Source: JAJNBA01 sp035512775
GTDB taxonomy: Bacteria; Actinomycetota; UBA4738; HRBIN12
Assembly: GCA_035512775.1 (NCBI GenBank)
Contig: DATKDI010000040.1
Span: forward strand, 1 to 64,000
Direction of reading: 5' to 3'
Length of the DNA stretch: 64,000 nucleotides
The stretch's first letter is position 1. Each line of letters starts with the position of its first letter. The position numbers and the translations under genes were made by a program. The notes below the pieces were generated by a model. That model was not told the origin of the DNA, searched no databases, and was given only the letters and a program-made list of their open reading frames with translations. Shown piece after piece: positions 7,863 through 15,799 of the stretch.

Positions 7863-8204
7863 TCAGTCGCGCGGCGCGAAGGGCGAGATACCGCTCTCCG
7901 AGATGCTCGCGGTCACCTTCGCCGCTCGGAGGTACGCCTCTCGAGCGGCGCCGTCGTCCCCGGCGAGCTCGAGCAGATGCCCACGCACCGCGTCGAGGCG
8001 ATGGGTGTGGACCATCCTCTCGTTGTCGTCGAGCGTGCGGAGCAGGGTGAGACCTGCGCGCGGGCCGTCGACCATCGCGACCGCGACCGCGCGATCGAGC
8101 GTGATCACCGGTCCCGGCGACACTTGCTCGAGGACTTCATACGGGAGCCGACCGGCCGTCCGTTGAACACGCGTTAGGGCGTAGGGACCCCGCAGATGTA
8201 GCAC
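7863..8204 (-). pseudogene. C-terminal fragment of a large ECF sigma factor (DUF6596/SigJ-like)
   Basis: A 113-residue frame whose centre reads SPGPVITLDRAVAVAMVDGP followed by RAGLTLLRTLDD and HRLDAVRGHLLELAGDDGAA. This is the TPR-like C-terminal region of ECF sigma factors with the DUF6596 extension, which are usually about 400 residues. Sigma-2 and sigma-4 regions are absent upstream, where the sequence is non-coding. It is therefore a decayed remnant next to the MEDS fragments, and the pair marks a small region of gene loss at about 7.4-8.2 kb. Confidence 0.7.
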
Positions 8205-8429
8205 GTTGCGTCGCGTCGGGGCACGGGAGCATCATCCCAGTCCGTAGGCAAGGGTTTGGGTGGTTCTCGTCAAGGCGTAGTTCCCTTTCGCAGAGGGCCG
8301 AAGGGATTCGCTCGGCCTCGATCGAGCACCGTCGGGGAAAGTCAACGCGCCCCGGGCACGAGAGGGCGTGGTGGGTTCGACCTTCAGTCGGCCCTTAGAT
8401 ACTGGCTGGCGATCAGTAGGCGAGCGGCT

Positions 8430-8822
8430 TCAGGACGAGGCGAACTCGTCCATGGCCTGCTGATCGGAAAACTGCACCCAGACCTCGGCGATCTTCCCAC
8501 CCTCGATGTGAATCACGACTACCTGGTCTTGCTCGAGGATCTTGCCGCCGCGAGTCGCCGTGATCTTGTTCAGGACGACCGCGTGATCGTTACTGGCCAG
8601 GATGTCGTGATTCTGGATCTCGGGCGGAGAGTCGAGCATCTGCATCTGCTGCTGAAACATCTTCGCCACGCCGTCCTTGCCTCGGTGGTCGCCGGCCAAC
8701 GGCCCTCGACCAGGGAAGTGCACGATGGTGTCGTCCCTATGCAGGCTGAGGAAGCCTTCCATGTCACCCTTCGAAAGCGCCTCAGTTGCGCTCCGGGCGA
8801 GCTCCTCGTTGGGATGTGCCAT
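8430..8822 (-). CDS. SnoaL/NTF2-like fold protein
   Basis: A 130-residue protein from ATG 8822 with AAAGGAG 6-7 bp upstream, which decides the start over longer in-frame extensions. It has the cone-shaped NTF2-like pattern: N-terminal helix ELARSATEALSKGDMEGFLSL, HRDDTIVHFPG, GRGPLAGDHRGKDGVAKMF, and strands HAVVLNKITATRGG, QVVVIHIEGGKIAEVWVQF. Such proteins act as ketosteroid-isomerase-like enzymes, polyketide cyclases or ligand binders; the substrate cannot be read from the sequence. It is monocistronic and separated from glnA by 367 bp. Confidence 0.8.
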   Translation of the reverse strand: MAHPNEELARSATEALSKGDMEGFLSLHRDDTIVHFPGRGPLAGDHRGKDGVAKMFQQQMQMLDSPPEIQNHDILASNDHAVVLNKITATRGGKILEQDQVVVIHIEGGKIAEVWVQFSDQQAMDEFASS

Positions 8823-9189
8823 GAGCCACTCCTTTCGTCGGTCGACTCGTCGGTCGACCAGGGTCGTCCAAGAGGCTACCGCTGCCCGTCGGTCTTGAGC
8901 AAGCGGCCCGAAGCCGGGACACGCCGGGACATAGCCGAGCGGGGCGCTCTCACGACTGGGTCGGAGCGGGCGCCTCGTTCTCGACATCCAGCAGGAGGGA
9001 ACCCTAGGCGAGGTCGTCATCCGGGCGCGAGGGGAGAGTGATCCTCGGACGGGTTTGCATGCCCGACGTGTGGGGAGTCTTCCCCGTGGTTTCGGGGGCT
9101 ACGCACCCCTGCACCCCGGAGCCGAAGTTGAACTGAGTGGGCCCCTGGGGAAGCGGACCCGCTCGTTCGCACTGGGGGACGGTCAGCGT
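8823..9189. other. Intergenic region between the SnoaL-like gene and glnA
   Basis: I see no credible coding frame or known RNA here. Short GC-rich inverted stretches around 9070-9180 could serve as a weak terminator for leftward glnA transcription, but there is no T-tract in the right place. The SnoaL-like gene promoter must lie near 8830-8900. Confidence 0.4.
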
Positions 9190-10620
9190 CTAGCAGTCGT
9201 AGTACATGTGGAACTCGTGCGGATGCGGCCGGAGCCGGATCGCGTCCACCTCGTGGGCCCGCTTGTACTCGATCCAGGTGTCGATCACGTCCTGCGTGAA
9301 GACCCCGCCCTCGAGCAGCCACTGATGGTCCGCTTCGAGGGTGTCGAGGACCTCCTCGAGGGAGCCGGGGACCTGCTTGACAGATGCCTTCTCCTCGGGC
9401 GGGAGGTCGTAGAGGTCCTTGTCCATCGGCTCCGGCGGCTCGATCTTGTTCTTGATCCCATCGATCCCCGCCATCAGCATCGCGCTGAACGCGAGGTAGG
9501 GGTTGCACGCCGCATCCGGCGTCCGGAACTCGAGGCGTTTGGTGGCAGGGAGCCGTGAGAAGACCGGGATCCGCACGCACGCCGAGCGGTTCCGCTGCGA
9601 GTAGACGAGGTTGATCGGCGCCTCGTAGCCGGGGACCAGGCGGCGGTAGGAGTTGGTCGTCGGGTTCGTGAACGCCAGCAGTGAGGCCGCATGGTGGAGA
9701 AGCCCTCCGATGTACCAGCGGGCCATGTCCGAGATGCCCGCGTAGCCGATCTCGTCCCAGAACAGGTTCTCGTCGTCCTTCCACAGGCTCTGGTGCGTGT
9801 GCATCCCCGACCCGTTGTCCTGGAAGATCGGTTTCGGCATGAACGTGACGGTCTTGCCCGCCTGCCACGCCGTGTTCTTGACGACGTACTTGTACTTCAT
9901 GACGTTGTCGGCGGCCCGGAGCAGCGTGTCGTACCGCATGTCGATCTCGGCCTGGCCGGCCGTCCCCACCTCGTGATGATGGACCTCGATCTTCACGCCG
10001 ACCTCCTCGAGGTTCAGCACCATCTGTGAGCGGAGGTCCTGGTAGTGGTCCATCGGCGGCACGGGGAAGTAGCCCTCCTTGTAGCGGGGCTTATAGCCGA
10101 GGTTGGGGGTGTCGTCGGCGTTGCGCTCCCGCCCGGAGTTCCACACGCCCTCCGCGGCATCGATGTGGTAGTAGCCCTCGTGCTGGTTCTGGTCGAAGCG
10201 GATCGAGTCGAAGATGTAGAACTCGGCCTCCGGCCCCCAGTTCGAGATGTCCGCGATGCCGGTCTGCTTCAGGTACAGCTCGGCCTTGCGAGCGATGTAG
10301 CGAGGGTCGCGCGAGTACCACTCGCCGGTCACCGGGTCCTTCACGTAGCAGTGGATGTTCAGCGTGGTGTGCTGCGTGAACGGATCGAGGTAGGCCGTGT
10401 CCGGGTCGGGGACCAGGAGCATGTCCGATTCCTGGATCTCCTGGAAGCCTCGGATCGAGGAGCCGTCGAACCCGAGTCCGTCTTCGAAGACTCCCTCGGT
10501 GAGCTCCGAAACCGGGACGGAGAAGTGCTGGGTGAGGCCCGGAAGGTCACAGAACCTCAGGTCGACGATCTGGACGTCGCGCTCCTTCGCGAGTGCGACG
10601 ACCTCCTTGGGCGTGGTCAC
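9190..10620 (-). CDS. glnA: Glutamine synthetase type I
   Basis: Makes glutamine from glutamate, ammonia and ATP; a cytoplasmic dodecamer. From GTG 10620 it is 476 residues, normal for GSI-beta. Family features include GFDGSSIRGFQEIQESDMLL, the metal/ATP block EAEFYIFDS, the ammonium-site region HHHEVGTAGQAEID, the NGSGMHTHQSLWK loop and the RIPVF...RLEFRTPD arginine segment. The adenylylation loop KDLYDLPPEE is present, so the enzyme is a plausible GlnE target (glnE lies at the window start). The first in-frame start at 10701 would add 27 low-complexity residues and is less likely. A candidate GlnR box and a tandem repeat lie upstream, and the glnR-like gene is the next gene to the right. 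Confidence 0.96.
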   Translation of the reverse strand: MTTPKEVVALAKERDVQIVDLRFCDLPGLTQHFSVPVSELTEGVFEDGLGFDGSSIRGFQEIQESDMLLVPDPDTAYLDPFTQHTTLNIHCYVKDPVTGEWYSRDPRYIARKAELYLKQTGIADISNWGPEAEFYIFDSIRFDQNQHEGYYHIDAAEGVWNSGRERNADDTPNLGYKPRYKEGYFPVPPMDHYQDLRSQMVLNLEEVGVKIEVHHHEVGTAGQAEIDMRYDTLLRAADNVMKYKYVVKNTAWQAGKTVTFMPKPIFQDNGSGMHTHQSLWKDDENLFWDEIGYAGISDMARWYIGGLLHHAASLLAFTNPTTNSYRRLVPGYEAPINLVYSQRNRSACVRIPVFSRLPATKRLEFRTPDAACNPYLAFSAMLMAGIDGIKNKIEPPEPMDKDLYDLPPEEKASVKQVPGSLEEVLDTLEADHQWLLEGGVFTQDVIDTWIEYKRAHEVDAIRLRPHPHEFHMYYDC

Positions 10621-10713
10621 GTGCGATGCACCCCCTGTGCTGGTCGGCTGGCCGCTGGTGTCTGTCGGGCTTCTGGCGCCGGGCCCAGAGTAGGTGACCA
10701 CCGAAGGCGCGCT

Positions 10714-10729
10714 GTTTCCCGAGCGTTAA
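10714..10729 (-). promoter_or_regulatory. Candidate GlnR-binding box upstream of glnA
   Basis: On the minus strand the sequence reads TTAACGCTCGGGAAAC. Actinobacterial GlnR sites follow gTnAC-n6-GaAAC; this has TTAAC, exactly 6 bp, then GAAAC, differing only in the weakly conserved first g. A further TTCAC lies 6 bp upstream (10736-10740). It sits about 95-110 bp before the glnA start codon. The nearby GlnR-like gene makes the reading plausible; it is a motif match only. Confidence 0.5.
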
Positions 10730-10750
10730 CTCTGCGTGAACTCGGGTCGC

Positions 10751-10789
10751 GCCAAAGGATCGAGCCAAAGGATCGAGCCAAAGGATCGA
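10751..10789. repeat. Three perfect tandem copies of a 13-bp unit
   Basis: The unit GCCAAAGGATCGA is repeated three times without mismatch at 10751-10763, 10764-10776 and 10777-10789. It lies 130-170 bp upstream of the glnA start, just beyond the candidate GlnR box. It may be a phased protein-binding array or a slippage-prone microsatellite; a 13-bp period is not a whole helical turn. Confidence 0.9.
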
Positions 10790-11084
10790 GAATGGCTCGA
10801 GCCGGCGACCGAGGGCGGTGGGTTCCCGCCCCGGGCGCCGGCCCGGGCTGCGAGCGAGACCGGAGCCGCGACCGAGGGGATGAGGCGTCCCGAGGGGAAA
10901 GGGACTGAGCCGGCTCCGAGCCTTGCTCTTGTTGTGTTCCCATCATCGACATGCAGAGGCGTTACGGCGCAGAGCCCATGCGAGTCATTTCCGCGTGCGT
11001 TGCGTGGCTAGGTCTTCCGCGGCGGCGGAGGCCGGAAGGCTTCCCCCGTGCCGGGGAACGCCGCCGGTTGCCGACGAGCGCGCC

Positions 11085-11750
11085 TCAGGCGTCCTGCTCG
11101 GCGGCCCGGTACCCCACGCTGCGCACGGTCTCGATCAGGGACTCGTGCTCCGGCCCCAGCTTCGCGCGGAGGCGCCGGACGTGGACGTCGACGGTGCGGG
11201 TGCCTCCGTAGAAGTCGTAGCCCCACACCTCGCGCAGCAGTGAGGGCCGCGTGAAAGCGCGGCCCGGATGCTGCGCGAGGTACCGGAGGAGCTCGAACTC
11301 CTTGAAGGTGAGGTCGAGCGGCCGCCCGGAGACGGTGACGTGGTAGGTCTCGGTGTCGATCGAGATCGCACCGAGACGGATCACGGTTCCGTCGCCCGCC
11401 CCGGCGCGCCGGCGCAGCATGGCGAGCCGCACGCGCAGCTCGGCCGCCGGCGCGCCGGGGTACACGAGCTCGTCCGCGACCTCGTGCCAGGGGTAGCGCT
11501 CCAGCTGATCGCGCTCGAGGACCACCATCGCCGGGACGCGAGCGTCGCGAGCCCGGAGCTCGGTCAGCACCGACCACGCCTGCGGGGCGTTCTCCTCGGC
11601 GTCCACGAGGATGCTCTCCGGCTCGAGCTCGAGGACGTGTGCGAGCGACGCCATCGAGAGAGGCTCGAGCTTCAGATCCGGGGCGACCTCGAGCAGGGCC
11701 GGGAGGGCCACCTCGGGTGATCGGTCGCTGAGCAACGCTAGGAAGGGCAT
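11085..11750 (-). CDS. glnR: GlnR-like orphan OmpR-family response regulator
   Basis: A 221-residue regulator from ATG 11750 (GGAGGA upstream). The C-terminal winged helix LTFKEFELLRYLAQHPGRAF, LLREVWGYDFYGGTRTVDVH and VRRLRAKLGPEHESLIETVR matches actinobacterial GlnR very closely. The receiver domain is degenerate: it lacks the normal acidic pocket (LVDAEENA in place of the phospho-Asp block), as in GlnR, which works without conventional phosphorylation. GlnR controls nitrogen genes such as glnA and amtB. The neighbouring glnA with a GlnR-box-like site fits that role. PhoP/RegX-type regulators share the DNA-binding half, so the atypical receiver and context are what favour GlnR. Confidence 0.82.
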   Translation of the reverse strand: MPFLALLSDRSPEVALPALLEVAPDLKLEPLSMASLAHVLELEPESILVDAEENAPQAWSVLTELRARDARVPAMVVLERDQLERYPWHEVADELVYPGAPAAELRVRLAMLRRRAGAGDGTVIRLGAISIDTETYHVTVSGRPLDLTFKEFELLRYLAQHPGRAFTRPSLLREVWGYDFYGGTRTVDVHVRRLRAKLGPEHESLIETVRSVGYRAAEQDA

Positions 11751-11810
11751 CGTCGGATCCTCCTCCGCACGATAACGGTTCGGCATCGGCCTCGGTACCC
11801 TTGACCTGCG

Positions 11811-12077
11811 ATGACGATGATCAGGGTGAGGCTCTTCGCCGCTCTCCGCGAGCTTGCGGGTGCCTCCGAAGTGGAGGCCGAGGGGAAGAGCGCAGGGGAC
11901 GTGATCGATGTCCTCTCTTCGCGCTACGGCGAACGCTTCACTCAGATCGCCGCCGTGGGCTCGGTGGTCGTGAACGGCGAGCGTGCTTCGCGCTCGACCC
12001 CGGTCGTCCCCGGAGACGAGGTCGCTCTGCTCCCTCCCGTCTCGGGCGGATCCCCGATGCGCGATCTCCGCGGCTGA
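11811..12077 (+). CDS. MoaD/ThiS-family sulfur-carrier protein with C-terminal extension
   Basis: An 88-residue ubiquitin-like beta-grasp protein (MIRVRLFAALRELAGASEVE, then VVVNGERASRSTPVVPGDEVALLPPVSGG). MoaD normally ends at Gly-Gly, whose carboxylate is adenylated and thiolated in molybdopterin synthesis. Here eight residues (SPMRDLRG) follow the GG. It would therefore need processing, or the annotated stop reflects a small sequence change. No other molybdenum cofactor genes are adjacent. It is transcribed rightward, followed at 19 bp by a lipid kinase, and diverges from the glnR-like gene. Confidence 0.8.
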   Translation: MTMIRVRLFAALRELAGASEVEAEGKSAGDVIDVLSSRYGERFTQIAAVGSVVVNGERASRSTPVVPGDEVALLPPVSGGSPMRDLRG

Positions 12078-12096
12078 GGCATACTGCCTGGACCTC

Positions 12097-13011
12097 ATGC
12101 GCTTCCACCGGGTCCTCCTCATCGTCAATCCCGTGGCACGTACCTATTCGAAGCCGGTCCTCGCGGTGATCGAGAAGGCACTGTCGGCTGACTTCCGGCT
12201 CGAGGTCGCGGAGACCAAGGGGCGTGGACACGCGCGAGAGCTGGCCGCCCAGGCCGCGTCCGAAGGTGTGGACATGGTGGCGGTGCTGTCGGGTGACGGG
12301 ACGATCAACGAGACCGTCAACGCGTTGGCCGGGACCGAGACGGCGCTGGCGCCGCTCCCCGGGGGTGCGACCAACATCCTGGTGCGCGCGCTCGGGCTGC
12401 CCCTCGATCCCGTGGAGGCGACCGGCATGCTGATCTCGAAGGCGCTCGACGACGAGGTGTTCAAGCTCAACCTCGGACGGGCGGACGGTCGCTACTTCGC
12501 GGTCAACTGCGGCGCGGGCGTCGACGCGGCCGCGATGAAGCGACTCGACAACAAGTTCCCGAAGACGAAGGAGAAGTTCGACCGCGTGGCGTTCCGGGCG
12601 GTCGCCTGGGAGCTGATGGTCGGCTACGCGGGCCGCCGACCCGACCTGCGTATGTCGGTCGACGGGGGAGAGCCCACACCGTCGCTCTCCGTGATGGTGG
12701 GGCGCACCGATCCGTACACCTATTACAAAGGCGTCGGCCTCCGGATGACGCCGGACGCGTCGTTGGACGCGGGACTCGACGTGCTCTCGGTGCGGAAGCT
12801 CGCGCGCCGGAGCATCCCGAGGATCGCGTGGCAGGTGTTCGGGTCTGCGCGGCACGTGCTGGGGCGCGACATCGACTACATCCACGACGCGTCGAGCGTG
12901 GTGGTGACGTCCGACAAGCCGTTCCCCGCGCAAGTGGACGGTGACGCGCACGGCGAGCATCGTCGGCTCGAGATCACCCTGGCGCCCGAGGCGCTCTGGG
13001 TCGTCGCCTGA
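12097..13011 (+). CDS. Diacylglycerol kinase-family lipid kinase
   Basis: A 304-residue soluble lipid kinase of the DagK/YegS/BmrU family. The N-terminal catalytic domain shows RVLLIVNPVA, LSGDGTINETVNAL (the GGDGT-type ATP-binding motif, with the first Gly replaced by Ser) and LPGGATNILVRALG. The C-terminal beta-rich domain includes VGRTDPYTYYKGVGLRMTPDA and ends in VDGDAHGEHRRLEITLAPEAL. Phosphorylates diacylglycerol or a related lipid for phospholipid recycling. Start ATG 12097. It is probably co-transcribed with the MoaD-like gene. Confidence 0.88.
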   Translation: MRFHRVLLIVNPVARTYSKPVLAVIEKALSADFRLEVAETKGRGHARELAAQAASEGVDMVAVLSGDGTINETVNALAGTETALAPLPGGATNILVRALGLPLDPVEATGMLISKALDDEVFKLNLGRADGRYFAVNCGAGVDAAAMKRLDNKFPKTKEKFDRVAFRAVAWELMVGYAGRRPDLRMSVDGGEPTPSLSVMVGRTDPYTYYKGVGLRMTPDASLDAGLDVLSVRKLARRSIPRIAWQVFGSARHVLGRDIDYIHDASSVVVTSDKPFPAQVDGDAHGEHRRLEITLAPEALWVVA

Positions 13012-13075
13012 GCTTCTGCTCCGGACGACGTCAGGAAGCTGACAGGCTCGTGACAGGAAGCCCGACCGGTCGGCG

Positions 13076-13825
13076 TCAGGAAGCTGACGGGGCCGCGTCA
13101 CCCTGGCGCGCGGCCTCACCGACGTGGATCCCGCACTCCCACTTCGCGATCCCGGCCCATCGTCCGGCCCGTTCCGGCTCGCCGGCGAAGCGGAGACGTG
13201 TGCACGGCGCGCAACCGATCGAGGAGTACCCCAGGTCGTAGAGCGGGTTGTGGGGCAGGTCGTGCTCCTTCATGTAGCGCCACACCTGCGGCTTGGTCCA
13301 GTTCGCCATCGGGTTGATCTTCACGATGTCGTTCCCTGGCTCCAGCGAGTAGCGCTCCACGATCGGGGTGTCCGCGCGGGTCGGCGAGGAATCCCGTCGC
13401 ACCGACGTCACCCACGCATCCAGGCCTCGGAGCGCCCCGAACATCGGGCGGACCTTGTTGATCTCGCAGCACATCTCCGGGTTACTCTCGAAGAGCCGCG
13501 CCCCGAACTCGGCCTCCTGACGCTCGTTGGAGTACTCGCCCACGAGGTCCTGGACGTTGAGCCCGAGCCGCTCGGTCAACTGCTGCTTGAACGCGAGCGT
13601 CTCCACGAACTGGAACCCGGTCTCGAGGAACAGGATCGGCACGTCCGGCCGGATCCGGGTGGCCATGTGGATCACGACGGTGCCCTCGGTCTGGAACGCC
13701 GAGGCGATCGCGATCTGCTCGAGATCGCTCTTCTCGAGCGCCCACGCCAGGATGTCGCTCGGCTGTGAGCCCTCGAGATCGAGGTTCAAAGAAGCGATCT
13801 CGTCATCGGAAAGAAGGGTCTGCAT
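13076..13825 (-). CDS. cysH: Assimilatory adenylyl-sulfate (APS) reductase
   Basis: Reduces APS to sulfite and AMP using thioredoxin. Length 249 residues from ATG 13825. The iron-sulfur ligands C119-C120 and C205-X2-C208 (GCAPCT) are present, which separates APS reductases from cluster-less PAPS reductases. The catalytic C-terminal Cys lies in KWECGIHV (C231). Nucleotide-binding motifs include ASAFQTEGTV and FLETGFQF. It diverges from sat, which makes APS, across a 101-bp intergenic region, giving a compact APS-route sulfate assimilation pair without CysN/CysD or APS kinase in view. Confidence 0.93.
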   Translation of the reverse strand: MQTLLSDDEIASLNLDLEGSQPSDILAWALEKSDLEQIAIASAFQTEGTVVIHMATRIRPDVPILFLETGFQFVETLAFKQQLTERLGLNVQDLVGEYSNERQEAEFGARLFESNPEMCCEINKVRPMFGALRGLDAWVTSVRRDSSPTRADTPIVERYSLEPGNDIVKINPMANWTKPQVWRYMKEHDLPHNPLYDLGYSSIGCAPCTRLRFAGEPERAGRWAGIAKWECGIHVGEAARQGDAAPSAS

Positions 13826-13926
13826 GGGCACCGGAGGCCTCGGTCGGAACCCCAAGTCTACCCCTCGTCACCCTGGAGACGGGCTCCGGAAAGGCTGCGC
13901 AGCTGGTCAACCCGTATCCTGGGGTC

Positions 13927-15090
13927 ATGTCCACCATCGATCCGCACGGGGGAACCCTCGTGCAGCTCCTCGCGGAGGGTTCCCGAGCGGACGCTCTCCG
14001 CGATGAGGCCCGCAACCTCCCCAAGCTCGTCGTCTCCGAGCGCGAGCTCTCCGACCTCGAGATGCTCGCCGTCGGCGCGCTCTCACCCCTCACGGGGTTC
14101 CAGGGCGAGGCCGACTACCACTCGGTGCTCGAGACGATGCATCTCGAGAACGGGTTGCCGTGGTCGATCCCCGTCACCCTGTCCGTGGACGAGGACGGCG
14201 CGCACCGGCTCGGCGGCGCCGACGCGGTGGCGCTCGTCGCCTCCGAGGGGAGCGAGCCGCTCGCGGTCCTTCGGATCTCCGAGCTCTTCAAGCGCGACCG
14301 GTCGAAGGAGGCCGCCTCCGTTTTCCAGACGGAGGACCTCGAGCATCCCGGCGTGAAGGCGTTGCACGAGGCCGGAGACCGCTGCGTGGCGGGCACGCTC
14401 GAAGTGATCGCCTTGCCTCCCCACGACGACTTCACGCAGTACCGGCTCACGCCGGCCGAGACGCGGGCGGAGTTCGACCGTCGCGGGTGGCGGACCGTCG
14501 TGGGCTTCCAGACGAGGAACCCGATCCATCGCGCCCACGAGTACATCCAGAAGTGCGCGCTCGAGATCGTGGACGGACTGCTGGTGCACCCCCTGGTGGG
14601 CGCGACCAAGGCGGACGACGTGCCACCCGACGTCCGGATGCGCTGCTACGAGGCGTTGTTCGAGGGCTACTACCCGAAGGACCGCGCGATGGTCTCGGTG
14701 TTCCCGGCGGCGATGCGATACGCGGGTCCGAAGGAGGCCATCTGGCACGCGATCTGCCGGAAGAACTACGGCTGCACCCACTTCATCGTCGGGCGCGACC
14801 ACGCGGGCGTCGGCGATTACTACGGGACCTACGACGCCCAGGAGATCTTCGAGCGGTTCGAGCCGGGCGAGCTCGGCATCACGCCGCTGATGTTCGAGCA
14901 CTCCTTCTGGTGCAACCGCTGCGAGGGGATGGCGTCGCCCAAGACGTGCCCGCACGACGAGTCGGAGCGCGTGTCGCTCTCGGGTACGAAGGTGCGGGAC
15001 ATGCTGCGGGCCGGCGAGAAGCCGCCCCAAGAGTTCTCGCGGCCGGAGGTCGCCGAGATCTTGATCGCGGCGTTGCGAGGCGAGAGCTAG
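13927..15090 (+). CDS. sat: Sulfate adenylyltransferase (ATP sulfurylase), homo-oligomeric type
   Basis: Converts sulfate and ATP to APS plus pyrophosphate. 387 residues from ATG 13927; this is the Sat type rather than the CysND heterodimer. Signature motifs are GFQTRNPIHRAHEYIQK (QTRNP and HxxH), LLVHPLVGATKADDVPPDVR, FPAAMRYAGPKEAIWHAICR, FIVGRDHAGVGDYYG and a late SGTKVRDMLRAGEKPP. The four-cysteine segment FWCNRCEGMASPKTC may bind zinc. It is divergent from cysH and overlaps the convergent acetyltransferase by 4 bp. Confidence 0.96.
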   Translation: MSTIDPHGGTLVQLLAEGSRADALRDEARNLPKLVVSERELSDLEMLAVGALSPLTGFQGEADYHSVLETMHLENGLPWSIPVTLSVDEDGAHRLGGADAVALVASEGSEPLAVLRISELFKRDRSKEAASVFQTEDLEHPGVKALHEAGDRCVAGTLEVIALPPHDDFTQYRLTPAETRAEFDRRGWRTVVGFQTRNPIHRAHEYIQKCALEIVDGLLVHPLVGATKADDVPPDVRMRCYEALFEGYYPKDRAMVSVFPAAMRYAGPKEAIWHAICRKNYGCTHFIVGRDHAGVGDYYGTYDAQEIFERFEPGELGITPLMFEHSFWCNRCEGMASPKTCPHDESERVSLSGTKVRDMLRAGEKPPQEFSRPEVAEILIAALRGES

Positions 15091-15638
15091 CTCTCGCCGT
15101 CACCGATCATCAGGTCCTCGGCGAGCAGGCCCATCGCCAGCAGGTCGACACGACCACCGTGCGCGAACGTCGCCTCTCTGAGGCGACCTTCGTGCACGAA
15201 TCCCACCTTCTCGTAGGCCGCGATCGCCTGCGCGTTGTCCGCGTTCACGTAGAGGGTGATGCGATGCAGGTTCACGTGGTCGAAGCCGAACCGGGAGAGG
15301 GTCCGGACGGCATCGGTGCCGTATCCGCCTCGCCACCAGGGTCGGGCGATCCAGATCCCCAGCTCCGCGACCCGGGTGGGGGCCTCGATCCTCATCAGGT
15401 CGCACATGCCGATCGCGCCCGGCTCCTCGAGCCGGTCGATCACCAGGTTGATGTGCTCCGGATCCTTCCGCGCCGACTCGACCCACGCGTGGAACGACTC
15501 CTTCGGCTGGGGGAAGGGCATCCCGAGGCCACTTCGGACCGCATGGTCGTTGAAGAGCTCGTTGAGGGTGTCGTCGGCCGGTTCGGGCGCCCGAAGGCGC
15601 ACGAGCCGGCCGGTCAGGAAGGGAGGATGAAGCTCCAC
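15087..15638 (-). CDS. GNAT-family N-acetyltransferase (RimJ/RimL-like)
   Basis: A 183-residue acetyltransferase. The acetyl-CoA-binding segment ARPWWRGGYGTDAVRTL corresponds to the Q/RxxGxG/A motif A, followed by LHRITLYVNADNAQAIAAYEKVGFVHEGRLRE, the classic motif B of RimJ/RimL-type enzymes. I prefer GTG 15638 because family homology begins there (VELHPPFLTGRLVRLRAPEP); a longer frame to 15752 is basic and low-complexity. Substrate unknown. It converges on sat with a 4-bp overlap. Confidence 0.85.
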   Translation of the reverse strand: MELHPPFLTGRLVRLRAPEPADDTLNELFNDHAVRSGLGMPFPQPKESFHAWVESARKDPEHINLVIDRLEEPGAIGMCDLMRIEAPTRVAELGIWIARPWWRGGYGTDAVRTLSRFGFDHVNLHRITLYVNADNAQAIAAYEKVGFVHEGRLREATFAHGGRVDLLAMGLLAEDLMIGDGES

Positions 15639-15799
15639 CGGCGAAGGATAGATGCCGAAGAAGAACGGACGGCCGGCGCGGCGAGGCGGGTTGAGCCCCA
15701 ACCGGACTCGCTGGTAGCCTCGGTCGCGCCGTCGATGCCGGTCAGGAGGCACCCGTTACGGCCACTCTCCGTACACCCATACGACTCACCCTCGCCCTC

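Larger units (their letters stand above)
10621..11084. other. glnA upstream region / intergenic
   Basis: This 464-bp non-coding stretch separates glnA from the glnR-like gene; both genes are read leftward. It holds a GlnR-box-like element (10714-10729) and a three-copy 13-bp tandem repeat (10751-10789). Short frames in it lack ribosome sites and family resemblance. Confidence 0.6.

Noticed and set aside
5743..8166. Long plus-strand open frame (about 800 codons)
   Set aside because: Antisense to the metallophosphoesterase and the degraded region; no domain is recognisable and composition is shadow-like.
8360..8400. tRNA-like GGTTCGA sequence
   Set aside because: The surrounding bases do not form acceptor, D or anticodon arms; only a chance match to the T-loop.
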